From Trichosphaerium sp. ATCC 40318 (Eukaryota; Discosea; Flabellinia; Trichosidae): a DNA stretch of 64,000 bases. Positions 48,601 to 59,272 of this stretch are shown piece after piece (positions within the stretch are counted from its first letter, which is position 1; each line of letters opens with the position of its first letter). The notes beneath the pieces are model-generated. The model did no database searches. It worked only from the letters and a program-made list of their open reading frames with translations, and was not told the DNA's origin. The stretch covers positions 124,001 through 188,000 of the forward strand of contig JALMLS010000074.1 of NCBI GenBank assembly GCA_038496445.1. Direction: 5' to 3'. A program made the position numbers and the translations under genes.

Positions 48601-49235
48601 AGAACAAAAAACGAGTAAAACAACGCTTTGAATTTTTGGTGCTTGCAACTAAAACTACAAAAGTGATAGAACAATGCGCATTAGAGCGTGCAGGGCGTTG
48701 TAGAGATTTAAAACGTGTTTTTTAAAGCTTGAATTGGATTTGCTGCTAATACGCGAGCAGGTTGTTCTAAGATAGATATTGCGTGAACAGTTAACGTACG
48801 CCTTTCTTTTTTGCTGCAAGTTTCGCCAACCGTCTTTTCTTTTGCTCCTCTCGTTTAGAGTTCCAGTCCTTTAGATGGTGTTAGCTAGCGTACTGAAATT
48901 ATACAGCGAGAATAGAAACAACGATCGAGTTCATCTTTTTGAAACGATCGCAATTATGAAGATTGTAGTTGCTATTAGGCACCAGTAACATAAAAGCAAA
49001 GTTCTTTGGTATGTTTTTTCACCTGAAAAGCGTACGTCGTCGCGTGGTGGCTCTCCTTCTTCATCACCGTGCATAGTTAAAGCACCAGAAGCAATTTTAG
49101 ATTTAACATCTTCTGCTTCAGCTTGAAACTGTGCAGAAGGCGCTTCGCCTTTTAGGATAGCCAACTACCACTTTTATTAGCCCAACAACGTAACTGTTCA
49201 CTATTACGCACTAAATCAGCAGCGTCGTCACCCAT
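45612..49235 (-). CDS. Filamin-repeat/coiled-coil/SAM domain scaffold
   Basis: The ATG at 49235 gives MGDDAAD, spliced to LAILKGEAPSAQFQAEAEDV. Next are basic helical exons (DWNSKREEQKKRRLAKLAAK, ERRKMLIARKKARLEAQRRL) likely forming a coiled coil. Two or three filamin-type Ig repeats follow: GPGCIGSKSTARGSGTQK, WDIEWVSSVEGTYVVKVLIN with IIGSPFTV, and SAHIKGPTGVVLP with YDIEWEPTENGTHGIVVTVG. Then a Glu/Lys/Pro linker, a Pro-rich segment with PPPPPP (46670-46830) that could bind profilin, a second coiled coil, and a SAM domain (YGWDDYANKLLAEGFEDIED, DLKDIGMKKGHLKKFQRVF). The last exons end YYLGNRQT at 45612. No calponin-homology actin-binding domain is present, so it is not a filamin. I infer a cytoskeletal scaffold. 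About 15 exons. Confidence 0.75.
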
Positions 49236-49454
49236 TGTTTTTTAGGTTAGTTTAACTGTATCAAGCAGTAATTTGAGTTTTTCGGTCGAAAACACTTAAA
49301 ATCGCTTAAGTCAACAAAAAAGTGCCACAATGTGTCAAGTACGTTACAAACTGACATTTGACCACGCGTATATGTCTGACGTGGTCGTTTAAGCAAACTT
49401 TGGTTAAGTTGCTTAAAAAATGGCATTTACAAGTTTCTAAAACGCAGACAAAGC
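49236..49454. promoter_or_regulatory. Divergent promoter with inverted repeat
   Basis: The scaffold gene (minus) and xylose isomerase (plus) start 219 bp apart. A perfect inverted repeat GACCACG, 13 bases, CGTGGTC lies at about 49361-49387. Confidence 0.5.
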
Positions 49455-51748
49455 ATGTCATCATTCGCTCCAGGTTCTTCTACGCCTAAAAGCTACGTAT
49501 GTGTCGAAGATGTCGCCAAATACTTCGACGACGCAGGAATACCTTCCCAGATTAAATACGAAGGACCAGAAACGAAAAACATTCTAGCGTTCCGTTATTA
49601 CAACCCATCTGAGGTAATACTCGGTAAAACAATGGAAGACTGGTGTAGATTCTCGGTACGCTTTATAAAAATGAAAAAAAAGTAAAGTTTGTAGGCCGTC
49701 TAAACCGCGTGCCTTTGTTTTTTGTTTGTGAATTTTTTTTTGATTTTTGTAGCCCGTTCCCACCTATCCATAATTTATTGATTTCATACTAGGTCTGCTA
49801 TTGGCATACTTTCAGAGGTGTTGGCGCAGGTAAAAAATATCACGTGGATAGTCATGTGACATTTCAATGGAAAAATCTTTTTGGATTTTTTTTTATCCAA
49901 GTCTAACTTTTTTGTTTCGTTATTAGATATGTTCGGGTTTGGCACTATCGAGAGACCTTGGGAAGATGGTACAGACAGCGTTGAAAACGCTCAAAGAAGA
50001 GCAAAGGTAGCTATTGAATTCACGAGAAGGCACGTGATATTTTTTTTTAACCTTTTTTATCCTTCTGATGTTCTTTTGTAGACTTGGCGTTAAGTACTTT
50101 GCTTTCCACGACCGTGACATTGCCCCTGAAGTACGTTTTTTAAACTTAGACTATGAACGTGTACATTTACTCACGAGTTCACTTTCTAAAGGGCAAGAAT
50201 ATTGTCGAGTCAAACTCAAACCTAGACAAAGTCGGTGCTACCATTAAGGAAGAAATGGCGAAAAAAGGAGTCAAACTACTGTGGGGAACTTCAAATCTCT
50301 TCTCTCATCCTGTACTAACACTTCACTACTTATAAACCCTTCCTCCAATCTGACCCTTGCTCCTAAGCGTTACATGAATGGTGCTGCAACCAACCCAGAT
50401 ATTAACGCCTTTGCCTATGCTGGTGCACAAGTTAAGAAGTGTCTTGAGTTGACCAAACTACTCGGTAAGTGAAATGCGAACTCTCAACGAGGTTGTACAA
50501 CTAACTATGTTGAAACAGGTGGTGAGAACTTCGTCTTTTGGGGTGGCAGAGAAGGATACCAAACTATCCTTAACACCAACGTCAAAGCAGAGCTCGATCA
50601 TTTTGCTGCTTTCTTGAAAATGGCTGCAGACTACAAAAAGAAAATAGGTAAATGCTTTTTTTCGCCTTTCGACCTTGTAGAGGTTTACAAAACACGAAAA
50701 ATAGTCTTGAACCAATAGTCTCTCTAACTCACTTACAGGTTTCACTGGACAATTGCTCATCGAACCTAAACCACGTGAGCCTACTAAGCATCAATATGAT
50801 TACGGTAAGTTTGTACCAAAAATGTTACTTCTGCCTTTTTTCTGAACTTAGTTGTTAGATGCGCAGACCGTCATTGGCTTTTTGAAACACTATGGTTTGG
50901 ACAAAGATTTTAAGCTTAACATTGAGCCAAATCATACTACTCTCGCTGGACATGACTATGAACACGATATTGAAGTAGCTTCAAGGTACGTTCTTTTGAT
51001 AAAAACCTCTAGATTACTGGTTATTGCCTTGACCAATACTCCCAAAACAGGTATGGTATGCTTGGATCTGTAGATTCAAATACTGGAGATACTCTTCTTG
51101 GATGGGATACTGATCAAGTATGAGTTGTACCTTTTTCCTTGTTTTTTTTTCCCCTTTTTTCATAAAGCTTGTACCAGTTTTCCTTGGTTCAATGTCTTTC
51201 TAATATTGACTGTTTTAGTTTCCTATGGATGTTAAGAAAACTACTCTTGTTATGCAGGTACGATGTTAAGTTTCAGAACAGTGACTTATTCTTTTTTCCA
51301 AGGCTGTTGTCAGACAAGACGGGCTAGCTCCTGGTGGTCTTAACTTTGACTGTAAAGTAAGACGTGAATCAGTTGATATCGAAGATATGTTCATAGCTCA
51401 TATTGGAGCAATTGATGCTTTTGCACGTGGTTTGAGAAACGCTGCAAAAATCAAGGAAGATGCAGTACGTTACGATTTTTGTATCAAAAGTTTTTTTCAA
51501 TATTCTACCTTTTATTCCTTTCTATAAAATCACGTGATTTTGTTGTATAACTCTTTTTTTTTGTTAAGGTTATTCCTGGTCTTGTAAAGGCTCGTTATGC
51601 TTCATGGGACTCTGATCTTGGAAAGAAGATTATGTCTGGTGAATGCACTTTTGAGGATTTAGATAAATACGCTCAGGAGAAGGGAGAGCCTGCAGTAACT
51701 TCAGGAAAGCAAGAAAAATTTGAGTTGTTGTACAACACATATGTTTAG
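49455..51748 (+). CDS. xylA: Xylose isomerase
   Basis: Xylose isomerase converts D-xylose to D-xylulose (and glucose to fructose) with two divalent metals. The ATG at 49455 starts [20 protein letters not shown]. Signature parts are all present: [34 protein letters not shown], the catalytic His in [48 protein letters not shown], metal ligands in [47 protein letters not shown] and [20 protein letters not shown]. The end is ELLYNTYV with TAG at 51746-51748. About 435 residues, full length, in roughly 13 exons with introns near 50-100 bp, several starting GTACGT (50131, 51465). Most eukaryotes use reductase/dehydrogenase instead; the type is class II (plant, anaerobic fungus, Bacteroidetes-like). 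The many introns show long residence in the genome. Confidence 0.95.
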
Positions 51749-53124
51749 ATACAAGAGACTGTGATTGCACGATTGTTTGCTGTAGAAATCATTACATTAA
51801 TAAAGAAGTGCAAAGTCAAGCATTAGCACGGAGTTAAGTATTCTAAAAAGATCCAAAACATGAACAACAAAGTGCCTTCACCTGGTACATGTTATGTTTT
51901 TGCAGTTGCTAAACTAGATCGTGTCAGCAGACAACATAATTACTACAAACTAGGGTTTGTTCGCGCATCAACGAAATAATTGTCTCTGTGTGCTTTTTGG
52001 TTCAAAACCAAATGAAGAGTTCTCAATTTGTGACAAGTGGATACTGATGATGTTGTACATTCTTGTAACTTGTCACAAAAATGTTACTCGATTAAGCAAA
52101 AGTATCCTCCCCAGGTGAGGACACGGTATTTTTGTTTGTTTTCAAATGCACTACTAGCTTAGGCTGGGTTATTTTGACTTTTTTTTTTAGGGAACAAAAA
52201 AAGTAACCTATGTTCACCGATGCAAGCACCCTGGTAGCCGCTAATAGATTTGTTACTTTTTTTTGTTCTTGGTGTTTGAGACTGCCATGTCTACTTTCAT
52301 CGGCCACTACGAAAGCTTTGTGGTCGCTCCGGTTAGTCAAACTGAAACTAGTGGAGAACTACTTCCACTTGATATATAGAAGAAATTCGTTTCGGTTTAT
52401 ACGCCCATATTCTATCCAAAAATAAATAGTGGGATACACTTCACTGAAATATCCAGTTAAAATGCTCGAATATGGATAATGCACATTGTAAAAAGCCACA
52501 AACCCTTACGCTAGCTGTTTTCTTCCGTTGTAAACCGTTTCAGCGATGCTTTTGTTCCAAAAACGTGCAGCAAAACAACATATACTTTCTTCAGCTTTGG
52601 AGCATGCTAAGAACTAAATAGTGCTCCTGTAAGTTTATTTTAGCGTTTTCGATTCTTCTCAACTACTAATTGGCTTTGCTAACATATGCAACTCCAGAAA
52701 TCTACACTTAGCGCCTACTAAAAGCAAACAGATGGCCATTTACTCGCTTGGATTTGTTCTCCTACAAAAACTAGGTACCTTTTTTTCAGTTGATGTCCCA
52801 CATGAGTAAGTACATAATTTTACCAAAGGAATAATACCAACGATAGTTTCGATGCCTTATCGTGTTTTACTAACTGGATATATTTGTTAAAATGCGTGCA
52901 CTCATTAATCTCAACGTGATTCCTCTACATATGCATTGAAGCAAGTCAGCTCGAATGACCTTGTTAAATAAAAACCGAACTTTGTCAACACCTCTTCCCT
53001 TTGGACATAAAAGTTTATGGACGGTTTCTATAGAACTTCCAACCAAGCTTATAACCTATTTTAAGCCTAGTTCACCATTCCTAACAAAACGTGATTTTTT
53101 TATTCAGTTACAAATCCTTTTAAT
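51749..53124. other. Long intergenic stretch
   Basis: No gene was recognised. Short frames near 52092-52425 on both strands have no domain or credible start. The stretch contains several T-runs. Confidence 0.4.
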
Positions 53125-54009
53125 TTATTTTGTTTGTGCCTCACCATCAACCCACATAGTTTGTGCCTTGAGTTGTCCATCATCATACCACTCTTTTTCT
53201 ACACCACTTTTCTCACCATCAACCCACATAGTTTGTGCCTTGAGCTGTCCATCATCATACCAAACTTTATATTCACCATGTTGTTTACTGTCAACCCACA
53301 TACTTTGTGCTTCAAGTTGTCCGTTTTCACACCATTCTTTTTGTACTCCATATTGTTTATCATCAACCATCATAGCCTGTGCTTTAAGTTGTCCATTTTC
53401 GTACCATCTTTTGGTTTCTCCATTTTGTTTATGATCAACCCACACACATTGTAGCATAAGTTGTCCATTTGGATACCACTGTTTATCTTGACCATTTTTG
53501 TTGCCATTTATCCATGTAGTTTGTGAATAAAGTTGTCCACTTTCATACCACTCTTTGGTTTCACCGCTTTGTTTATTATTAACCCACATACTTTGTGCAT
53601 TAAGTTGTCCATTTTCATACCATTCACTTTGTACTCCATTTTGCTTATCATAAATCCACGTGTTTTGTGCCTTAAGTTGACCACTCTCATACCATCTTTT
53701 ATATTCACCATGTAGTTTACCATCAACCATCATAAATTGTGACCTTAGGTTTCCACTCTCATACCAAGTTTTCGAATGTCCAGTTGTATATTCATGACAT
53801 GCAACTTTACCACTTTTATACCATCTTATCCATTTACCTTTGGATTTCAATCCTTCATCAAAATGTGTATTGATAGCTGCTCTTTTTGAAAGTGTATGGA
53901 ATTTTGTGAATGCTTCAGCATTGAAAGTACAAATGTACTCTTGAATCTCACAAGGAAGAGAAAACAGAAAACACTTTCTTTTTTCGTCAGTGTTTGTTTG
54001 GTTGCTCAT
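53125..54009 (-). CDS. F-box-like/MORN_2 (YwqK-like) repeat protein, single exon
   Basis: The gene is intronless, 294 residues from the ATG at 54009. Residues about 12-50 (FLFSLPCEIQEYICTFNAEA) look like a weak F-box. The rest is nine repeats of 24 residues plus a divergent first one, each with WYENGQLKAQ or a variant, then MWVDDKQ-like and a polar G-x-x-K/R-x end. This is the MORN_2 (YwqK-like) repeat, thought to form a beta-strand ladder. The last two repeats are nearly identical at DNA level (53140-53210 and 53212-53282), so the array has grown recently, and the last is cut short (GEAQTK). Like the F-box/LRR gene at 9872 it has no introns among intron-rich neighbours. Comparable F-box/MORN genes are frequent in Marseillevirus-like amoeba viruses, so exchange with such a virus is possible. 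Confidence 0.85.
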   Translation of the reverse strand: MSNQTNTDEKRKCFLFSLPCEIQEYICTFNAEAFTKFHTLSKRAAINTHFDEGLKSKGKWIRWYKSGKVACHEYTTGHSKTWYESGNLRSQFMMVDGKLHGEYKRWYESGQLKAQNTWIYDKQNGVQSEWYENGQLNAQSMWVNNKQSGETKEWYESGQLYSQTTWINGNKNGQDKQWYPNGQLMLQCVWVDHKQNGETKRWYENGQLKAQAMMVDDKQYGVQKEWCENGQLEAQSMWVDSKQHGEYKVWYDDGQLKAQTMWVDGEKSGVEKEWYDDGQLKAQTMWVDGEAQTK

Positions 54010-54825
54010 GTTCTTTGCCTTGTGATACAGGGAGTGGTTCGTTTAAAGGTGATCCTCTAAACGAAAGCCGTTACACATTAGATAAGGGCATTCAAAGCTA
54101 ATATGTCCAGTTTCACGAGAAAGTGTCCGAGAAATGGATAAACAACTTTTTGCAAGTTTTCTGCTACAAACGGTGAAAAAACTTCGCGTGTGGCATTATG
54201 CAGCACAAAAAACGCGTTACAAAGTGTTTATTTCCCCTTTTGCTTAAAACTCCATTGCTGGTGTTCTAATTGTTATTGTAGTACTCTATGCGCATAGTAG
54301 TGTATAAAGTAGAGTCATTCTCGTGAAACCGGACATGTTGTAGCGTTTTTAAGGTGGTTTTATGTTAATCGGGTTGCATACGTACCTCAATCAATAAGTG
54401 TATTACTAAACTATCCAGATGTTTAATAGCCACGTACTCGTACTATTGCTCATAATTAAAAGTCTACATCGTTCAACTTAAAAAATTTCACGCGCAATTA
54501 CAACCTTGTGACATACCCACTGAGTTCAAGCACAACAGTAATTCGACAACAAAACAAGTCCTATCCGCCACTACATGGATCACACAATAATTGTAGATCA
54601 CAAAGATCTTAGCAATGTATGCAGATGAAGTGCTTTTGTGTGAGCAACAGAGAGACCAGGACTGGTTTGGCGGAAGACTAACGTCTTGCTTGAGCGCGAC
54701 ACAAGTAAGTGTTTATCTCGTCCAAAAACAATAACTGAGGTAGCAAGGAAAGTTACATATTTATTTTAATTTATATGACAGACAATCTAGATGGAAAGAA
54801 AAAAAAAAGTTCAAACATATCAATA
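54010..54825. other. Intergenic with a TIR-flanked element
   Basis: A 234-bp segment with inverted ends lies at 54103-54336. A plus-strand stretch near 54612-54713, reading YADEVLLCEQQRDQDWFGGR and ending at a GTAAGTG donor, may be a lone exon. No complete gene was found. Confidence 0.35.
54103..54336. mobile_element. Possible MITE-like element
   Basis: The ends are 19-bp inverted repeats with one mismatch: ATGTCCAGTTTCACGAGAA at 54103-54121 and TTCTCGTGAAACCGGACAT at 54318-54336. The inside has no coding frame. I see no clear target-site duplication and no second copy in the window, so the call rests on the inverted ends only. Confidence 0.35.
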
Positions 54826-57800
54826 TTAATCTGAACCATCCAAATCTAGATGTGTCCGTACAAGACGGTCTAACCGACCTCTTCTTACACGTTTTGCTAT
54901 TTTCTTAAAAACTGGGCTTTCTCTAGCAGCGCGTTGTGCATTTACAACTTAAAAGAAAACAGAGTTAGCACTACTCAGCTCGAGAGGAAAAACCCAAGAT
55001 TTTTGTACTTACCTTTGTGTATAAAAAATTCGCGGAAGTCTTCGTTCAACTCAAACTCTGCGGGTTCAGGAAGTCGTGGTCCAAATGGCATAACACCTGG
55101 TTTGGAACTTACAGCTACCCTATTACATTATTAGAGGATTCAATCCCAACAAAGCAAAAAACAAAGGAAAGAAGTGTCAAAAAAGCAACTTTTTTGAAAT
55201 TGAGTTCTTCTTAGAGGCGTACTTGAACCATGTTTTTCCAGTTTCTTGTATTTTAGAATGTACAGGAGATACAACAAATATAATATCTTAATTCGTTGTT
55301 AAGGATTAAAAGCAACAAGAAAAATTAGAACAAAAGGGAAAAAAAAAAAAAGACTATCTAACAGGATACTAATATACTCAGAACGCAGACTCTCAGGATC
55401 ATAACTATCGCCTTCATCTACAAAAACGATAACTATACTATCGTTTCCAATATGTCTCTTTCTTTGAATCTGAAAGAGGTAATAAGCACCACGTGATATG
55501 AAAAAAGAAAACATTATTTTTTTTTGAAACGTACTTGTTGTTGTTCGTATTCATCATAAGGTAGTAATGTTGAAACGTGATATAAAATTTGCCAATCTTC
55601 CCAAGAGTTATAGTAAGTAGTCTTACCAGTTCTATTACTCTCAGTGTCAAGCCCACCGGCAAAGAAAGGCCAATTTAAGAGGTCTAAAATGTGTCAGGCT
55701 TGATGTACTTTTTTTGTGAAATAATGTGATCAACGTTTGCTTAAACATACCGATTTCTTCACCGAGAAGCGTTAAAAATTCACCAAACAGCTTTGAATGC
55801 TCTAAAGAAAAAGTTAAAACAAAAGATCAACAAAAAGAATACAAACAAAAAGTAACGATTGTGTACCTCTGTTACTATACATCTCAGTCTCAGTCTGTTT
55901 TGTATTTGTGGCGTATAATACACCAACCTTTGTAAATACGTTAGCAAAGGAATTTACCAAGAAAATGTCACGTGTCAACCACAAAAAAGAAGAAAATTTT
56001 GAGAACTAGAAAATCAAGGTTGTTTGTGTACCTTTATGTGTGTTTCGTCAAACATGTTTTCCATTTGAAGTAGGTGATCTTGTATATCAGTGTTTGTTGT
56101 TTTTATAAGTACAGTATCTTCTAGCTCAGGTACGAGCTCTTTAAGCCTCTTTAACACCTCTGATGACTTATCAGCAGCTGGTATAAAAGCCCATTTATCA
56201 CAGATGTCAATCTTTATAACAACACGAAGATTGACACGTTTTCTGTGTTTTGACTGTTTCTCTACTGAGACAACAATAGGTCCAAGGTCATCATTATAAC
56301 CCAAAAAGTTAAAGTGATCAACTAATGCAGGTAAATAAGAGGAAGGAGAAAGTAAGAAAATTATTGGAAAAAACAAAATGATGAATGACACTTACATCCG
56401 TAGAAATAGTCTTTATAGTAATGTAAGACTCTCTCATGTTGATCAATGTTAAGATGCTGACATTGTTCTTTATATGTTGTAGTAGTATCGCCTAGTTCTA
56501 CTAAGTAGTCTTCATTTGTTGTGAAAATTAGAGGCGGGTCTGAATCTGCAAAATCGTAATCCTAAAGAAAAGAATAAATCAATACTCTCACAAAGACCAT
56601 AAAAAAATGCAGGTTGCGGTACTTGTGCCTTATAATTTGAGGGTAAAATAAAACGCTTTGTAAGGATGAAAAATGGCATGTGGTGAACTAGCATAAAAGT
56701 AAAAAAAAGTACCTTCATGGATTTAGGTTGTGGTATTGTTGCTTTTACAGCAACACGAAGTGCTTGTTTTATTGAAGAATGTCTGCTTATAAAACTCTGA
56801 ATACGTCTATTTTTCTTAGCCAAATCCAAGTTTTGCCAATTCTCAAGCTTTGCAACGCCCAGCTAAACACAAGAAATGTTAAATGATATCCAAAAAAAAA
56901 AAACACCAAGAAGGCTTTTACCTTTTCATTTATCTTAGCTGGCTTGTGTTTAATCATCTTATTGTTAAAACTATCTCTTGAAAACAGTCTACGGTAATCA
57001 AGGTCACCTAAGCGGAAAAACAAGCATGTCAGGAAACCAGTTGAACGAAAAAGAAATCTTCAAAGAAGTTGCCAGTTGTCTCATTTTTTTTCTTCAAAAA
57101 TGGTTGATTGTGGTAGTAAAAATGACGTACTGAACTTGGTAGCTCTACCAACATAATCAGCTTCAAAAACAGATACAATAGCAGACTGTGAGTAAACACT
57201 ATCAAGTGACATATTTTCTTCAATATCTGTAAGTGTAGAAGGTCTTTTAGCGCTTGAATGTGCTGTCCTCTTTTTTAAAATAATATTTTTACTACTTTGA
57301 TGATCACGTAAGTGCCTAAAGACAAGGAAGTGAGCTAAAAAAGCCGAAAGTTGGTAATTTTTTTTTGATTTTTCTCCGAGTTGCACAACGGCTAGTTTCG
57401 CTAGCACATTACTCAACGCTGTTTTAAAGCTTATGATGGGTAGTTATAAAGCGTATAAAGCGATTTTTGATGATAAATCGCAACGAGAAAAAGCGAGCAA
57501 AACTACAACATTTGTAGTTATGTAGTAGTGACTTCAAAGTGTATCGCAACCAAAAGCGAAAAGGTGTAAATGAAATTCTGTATTTCTTGACAGTGTTTAA
57601 CGCCGGAAAACCCCTTGGTGGCTGCAAAAGAGCGTATTAAGTAGTTTGGTGCGTACGCGGCAAGATTACTATCACTTAGTGACTTTCTCCGTCTGTTTGT
57701 CTTGTATTTCTTGCGTTTTACTACTTTTCGTGTTGTATTCACTTTCCTGCTCCGTACGGAGGAAACTACGATTCCATTAAAAATCAAGTGATGGAGTTTA

Positions 57801-58054
57801 CGATTTTGCTGAAAATGGTGCTGTTGCGTACGAGGTGAAGTGTGCTTCTTTTTACCCTTTGCAGGCTTACTTGCGCTGTCTTTATGTTTTTCTTTCCCAT
57901 CAGGCGACTTGGTCTTCCTCTCGCGCTTGGAAGGCGTTCTTGTAAGGGACGGTGAGCGTTTGGGTTCCGGCTCCACTACAAGTTTTGTCTTTTTTTTCCT
58001 CTGTTTATGTAGATTATTGCTGTGTTTATCCTTATTGGACTCTTTCTTGCTCAT
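54826..58054 (-). CDS. RapGAP domain protein
   Basis: RapGAPs switch off Rap-type small GTPases by supplying a catalytic Asn. The ATG at 58054 starts a very basic N-terminal region (SKKESNKDKHSNNLHKQRKK, Ser/Lys/Arg-rich, about 150 residues), probably unstructured. Helical exons follow (LAKLAVVQLGEKSKKNYQLS, SLDSVYSQSAIVSVFEADY). The GAP domain comes with HFNFLGYNDDLGPIVVSVEK, GVLYATNTKQTETEMYSNR, SKLFGEFLTLLGEEI, WPFFAGGLDTESNRTGKTTY, LYHVSTLLPYDEYEQQQ and the Asn-thumb motif RKRHIGNDSIVIVF, then GVMPFGPRLPEPAEF. The C-terminus ends RTHLDLDGSD with TAA at 54826-54828. The Asn of HIGND is present, so activity is expected. About 13 exons. It fits cytoskeleton and adhesion control, in line with the actin-linked genes nearby. 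Confidence 0.88.
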
Positions 58055-59272
58055 TGTTAAGAACTTCCAATGGATACGTGGTGATTTTACTTCTAATCGC
58101 GTTTGATTGCTGTATAATACATATAATAATGTAAAAGCGTAAAAGCGAAGGTGTTGTGCTACTTGGGTAAGTCTAAAATCCTAAGCGAGCGTTTTCTGAT
58201 ATCAAAAAAGACTTAAATCGTTTTTGCTATGATTTCACTCCCAATAACTATATTATACGCTAAAATAGCGTTTACCGATACATGTTTTATTCTGGAAATA
58301 GCAAAACGAATTCGACTTTTTCGATAAAAAATTTGAACCTTGAGCTTTGTTGGTTTAAACGAAAATACGCTTTTCGTGCAATACACAAATCAAGAGTGTT
58401 CTGTTAGTGTTTGAAAGTGAGTTTAATGAATAGCAGTTTTTCTGACTACACGATCTTTGATAAATTATGTACCTCCTTAATAAAGCATTGTTGATACAAA
58501 AACCGCTCCGTAATATCATTCTAAAAGTTTTGTAGATTAGCTAAATTCGCGTAGACAAGTTTCTGTTTGTTACAAAAAACGGTTCGCAAGTTGTTTCAAT
58601 AGCTTGCTCAGGAGACGCAACCAGTACGTTATCGCGACACATGATGAAATACGCTTTTAGACCTATAGCACGAGAGTACAGCTCCAAAAATAGTATTATA
58701 ACTGCAGAGGTCTTGGAACACCACAATACTAGTAAGATAATTGTGAGCGAAGGGTTTGTAAATAAAAACTGTTTAGCCTTCCAAAATTGGCGATTAAAAT
58801 CAAAAAGATGAAAAATAACTATTTGTTGTTCCTGTTGGATCTTGAGATTGTATTTATGAATTATCCCCTAAGTGTAGTATCTCCTTAGTTCATGGGGTAT
58901 CATAATAGATAAAAACAAATGTTTCATTGTTTGACACTTTCTGTAAATCAAATACTTTGTCAACCTTGTAAAACAACAAAAAAAATCTGAAAATAGCGCT
59001 CACATAAACAATCACGGTGTTGTAGTTGTACTCCACATACCCATGAGTATCGGACAACTTATATGACAGACAGTAATTACTGAAATTAAAGGCAACTTTC
59101 GGGTTTTACAGAACGAAATTTCGGTATTTAAAAAAATAGATCCAAATAAAGAAACACAACGTTTTGTCAATATCATGTTTCTCTAATATTAGTTTTGGAT
59201 ATTTTCTGTATTAAAGGAGGTACACAGAATACACATGAGAAATATAGAATGGCTAAAAATATCTACCACGGC
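58055..59272. other. Long intergenic stretch
   Basis: No gene was recognised. A 61-codon minus-strand frame at 58541-58726 has no domain. The stretch holds the upstream region of the RapGAP gene and the 3' flank of the dioxygenase gene. Confidence 0.45.

Noticed and set aside
49455-51748. Xylose isomerase as bacterial contamination
   Set aside because: About a dozen phase-consistent introns with the same GTAC donors as the neighbours show that it belongs to this genome.
53134-53715. Plus-strand open frames of up to 159 codons over the MORN_2 gene
   Set aside because: They are antisense shadows produced by the regular repeats; the minus frame has the recognisable MORN_2 pattern and a proper start.
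53125-54009. MORN_2 array as a CRISPR-like or satellite repeat
   Set aside because: The repeats are in frame, encode conserved Trp/Tyr/Gly positions and have no spacers.
9872-54009. Window as an integrated giant-virus segment
   Set aside because: Only two intronless repeat genes have that flavour; the rest are intron-rich eukaryotic housekeeping genes and no viral core gene is seen.
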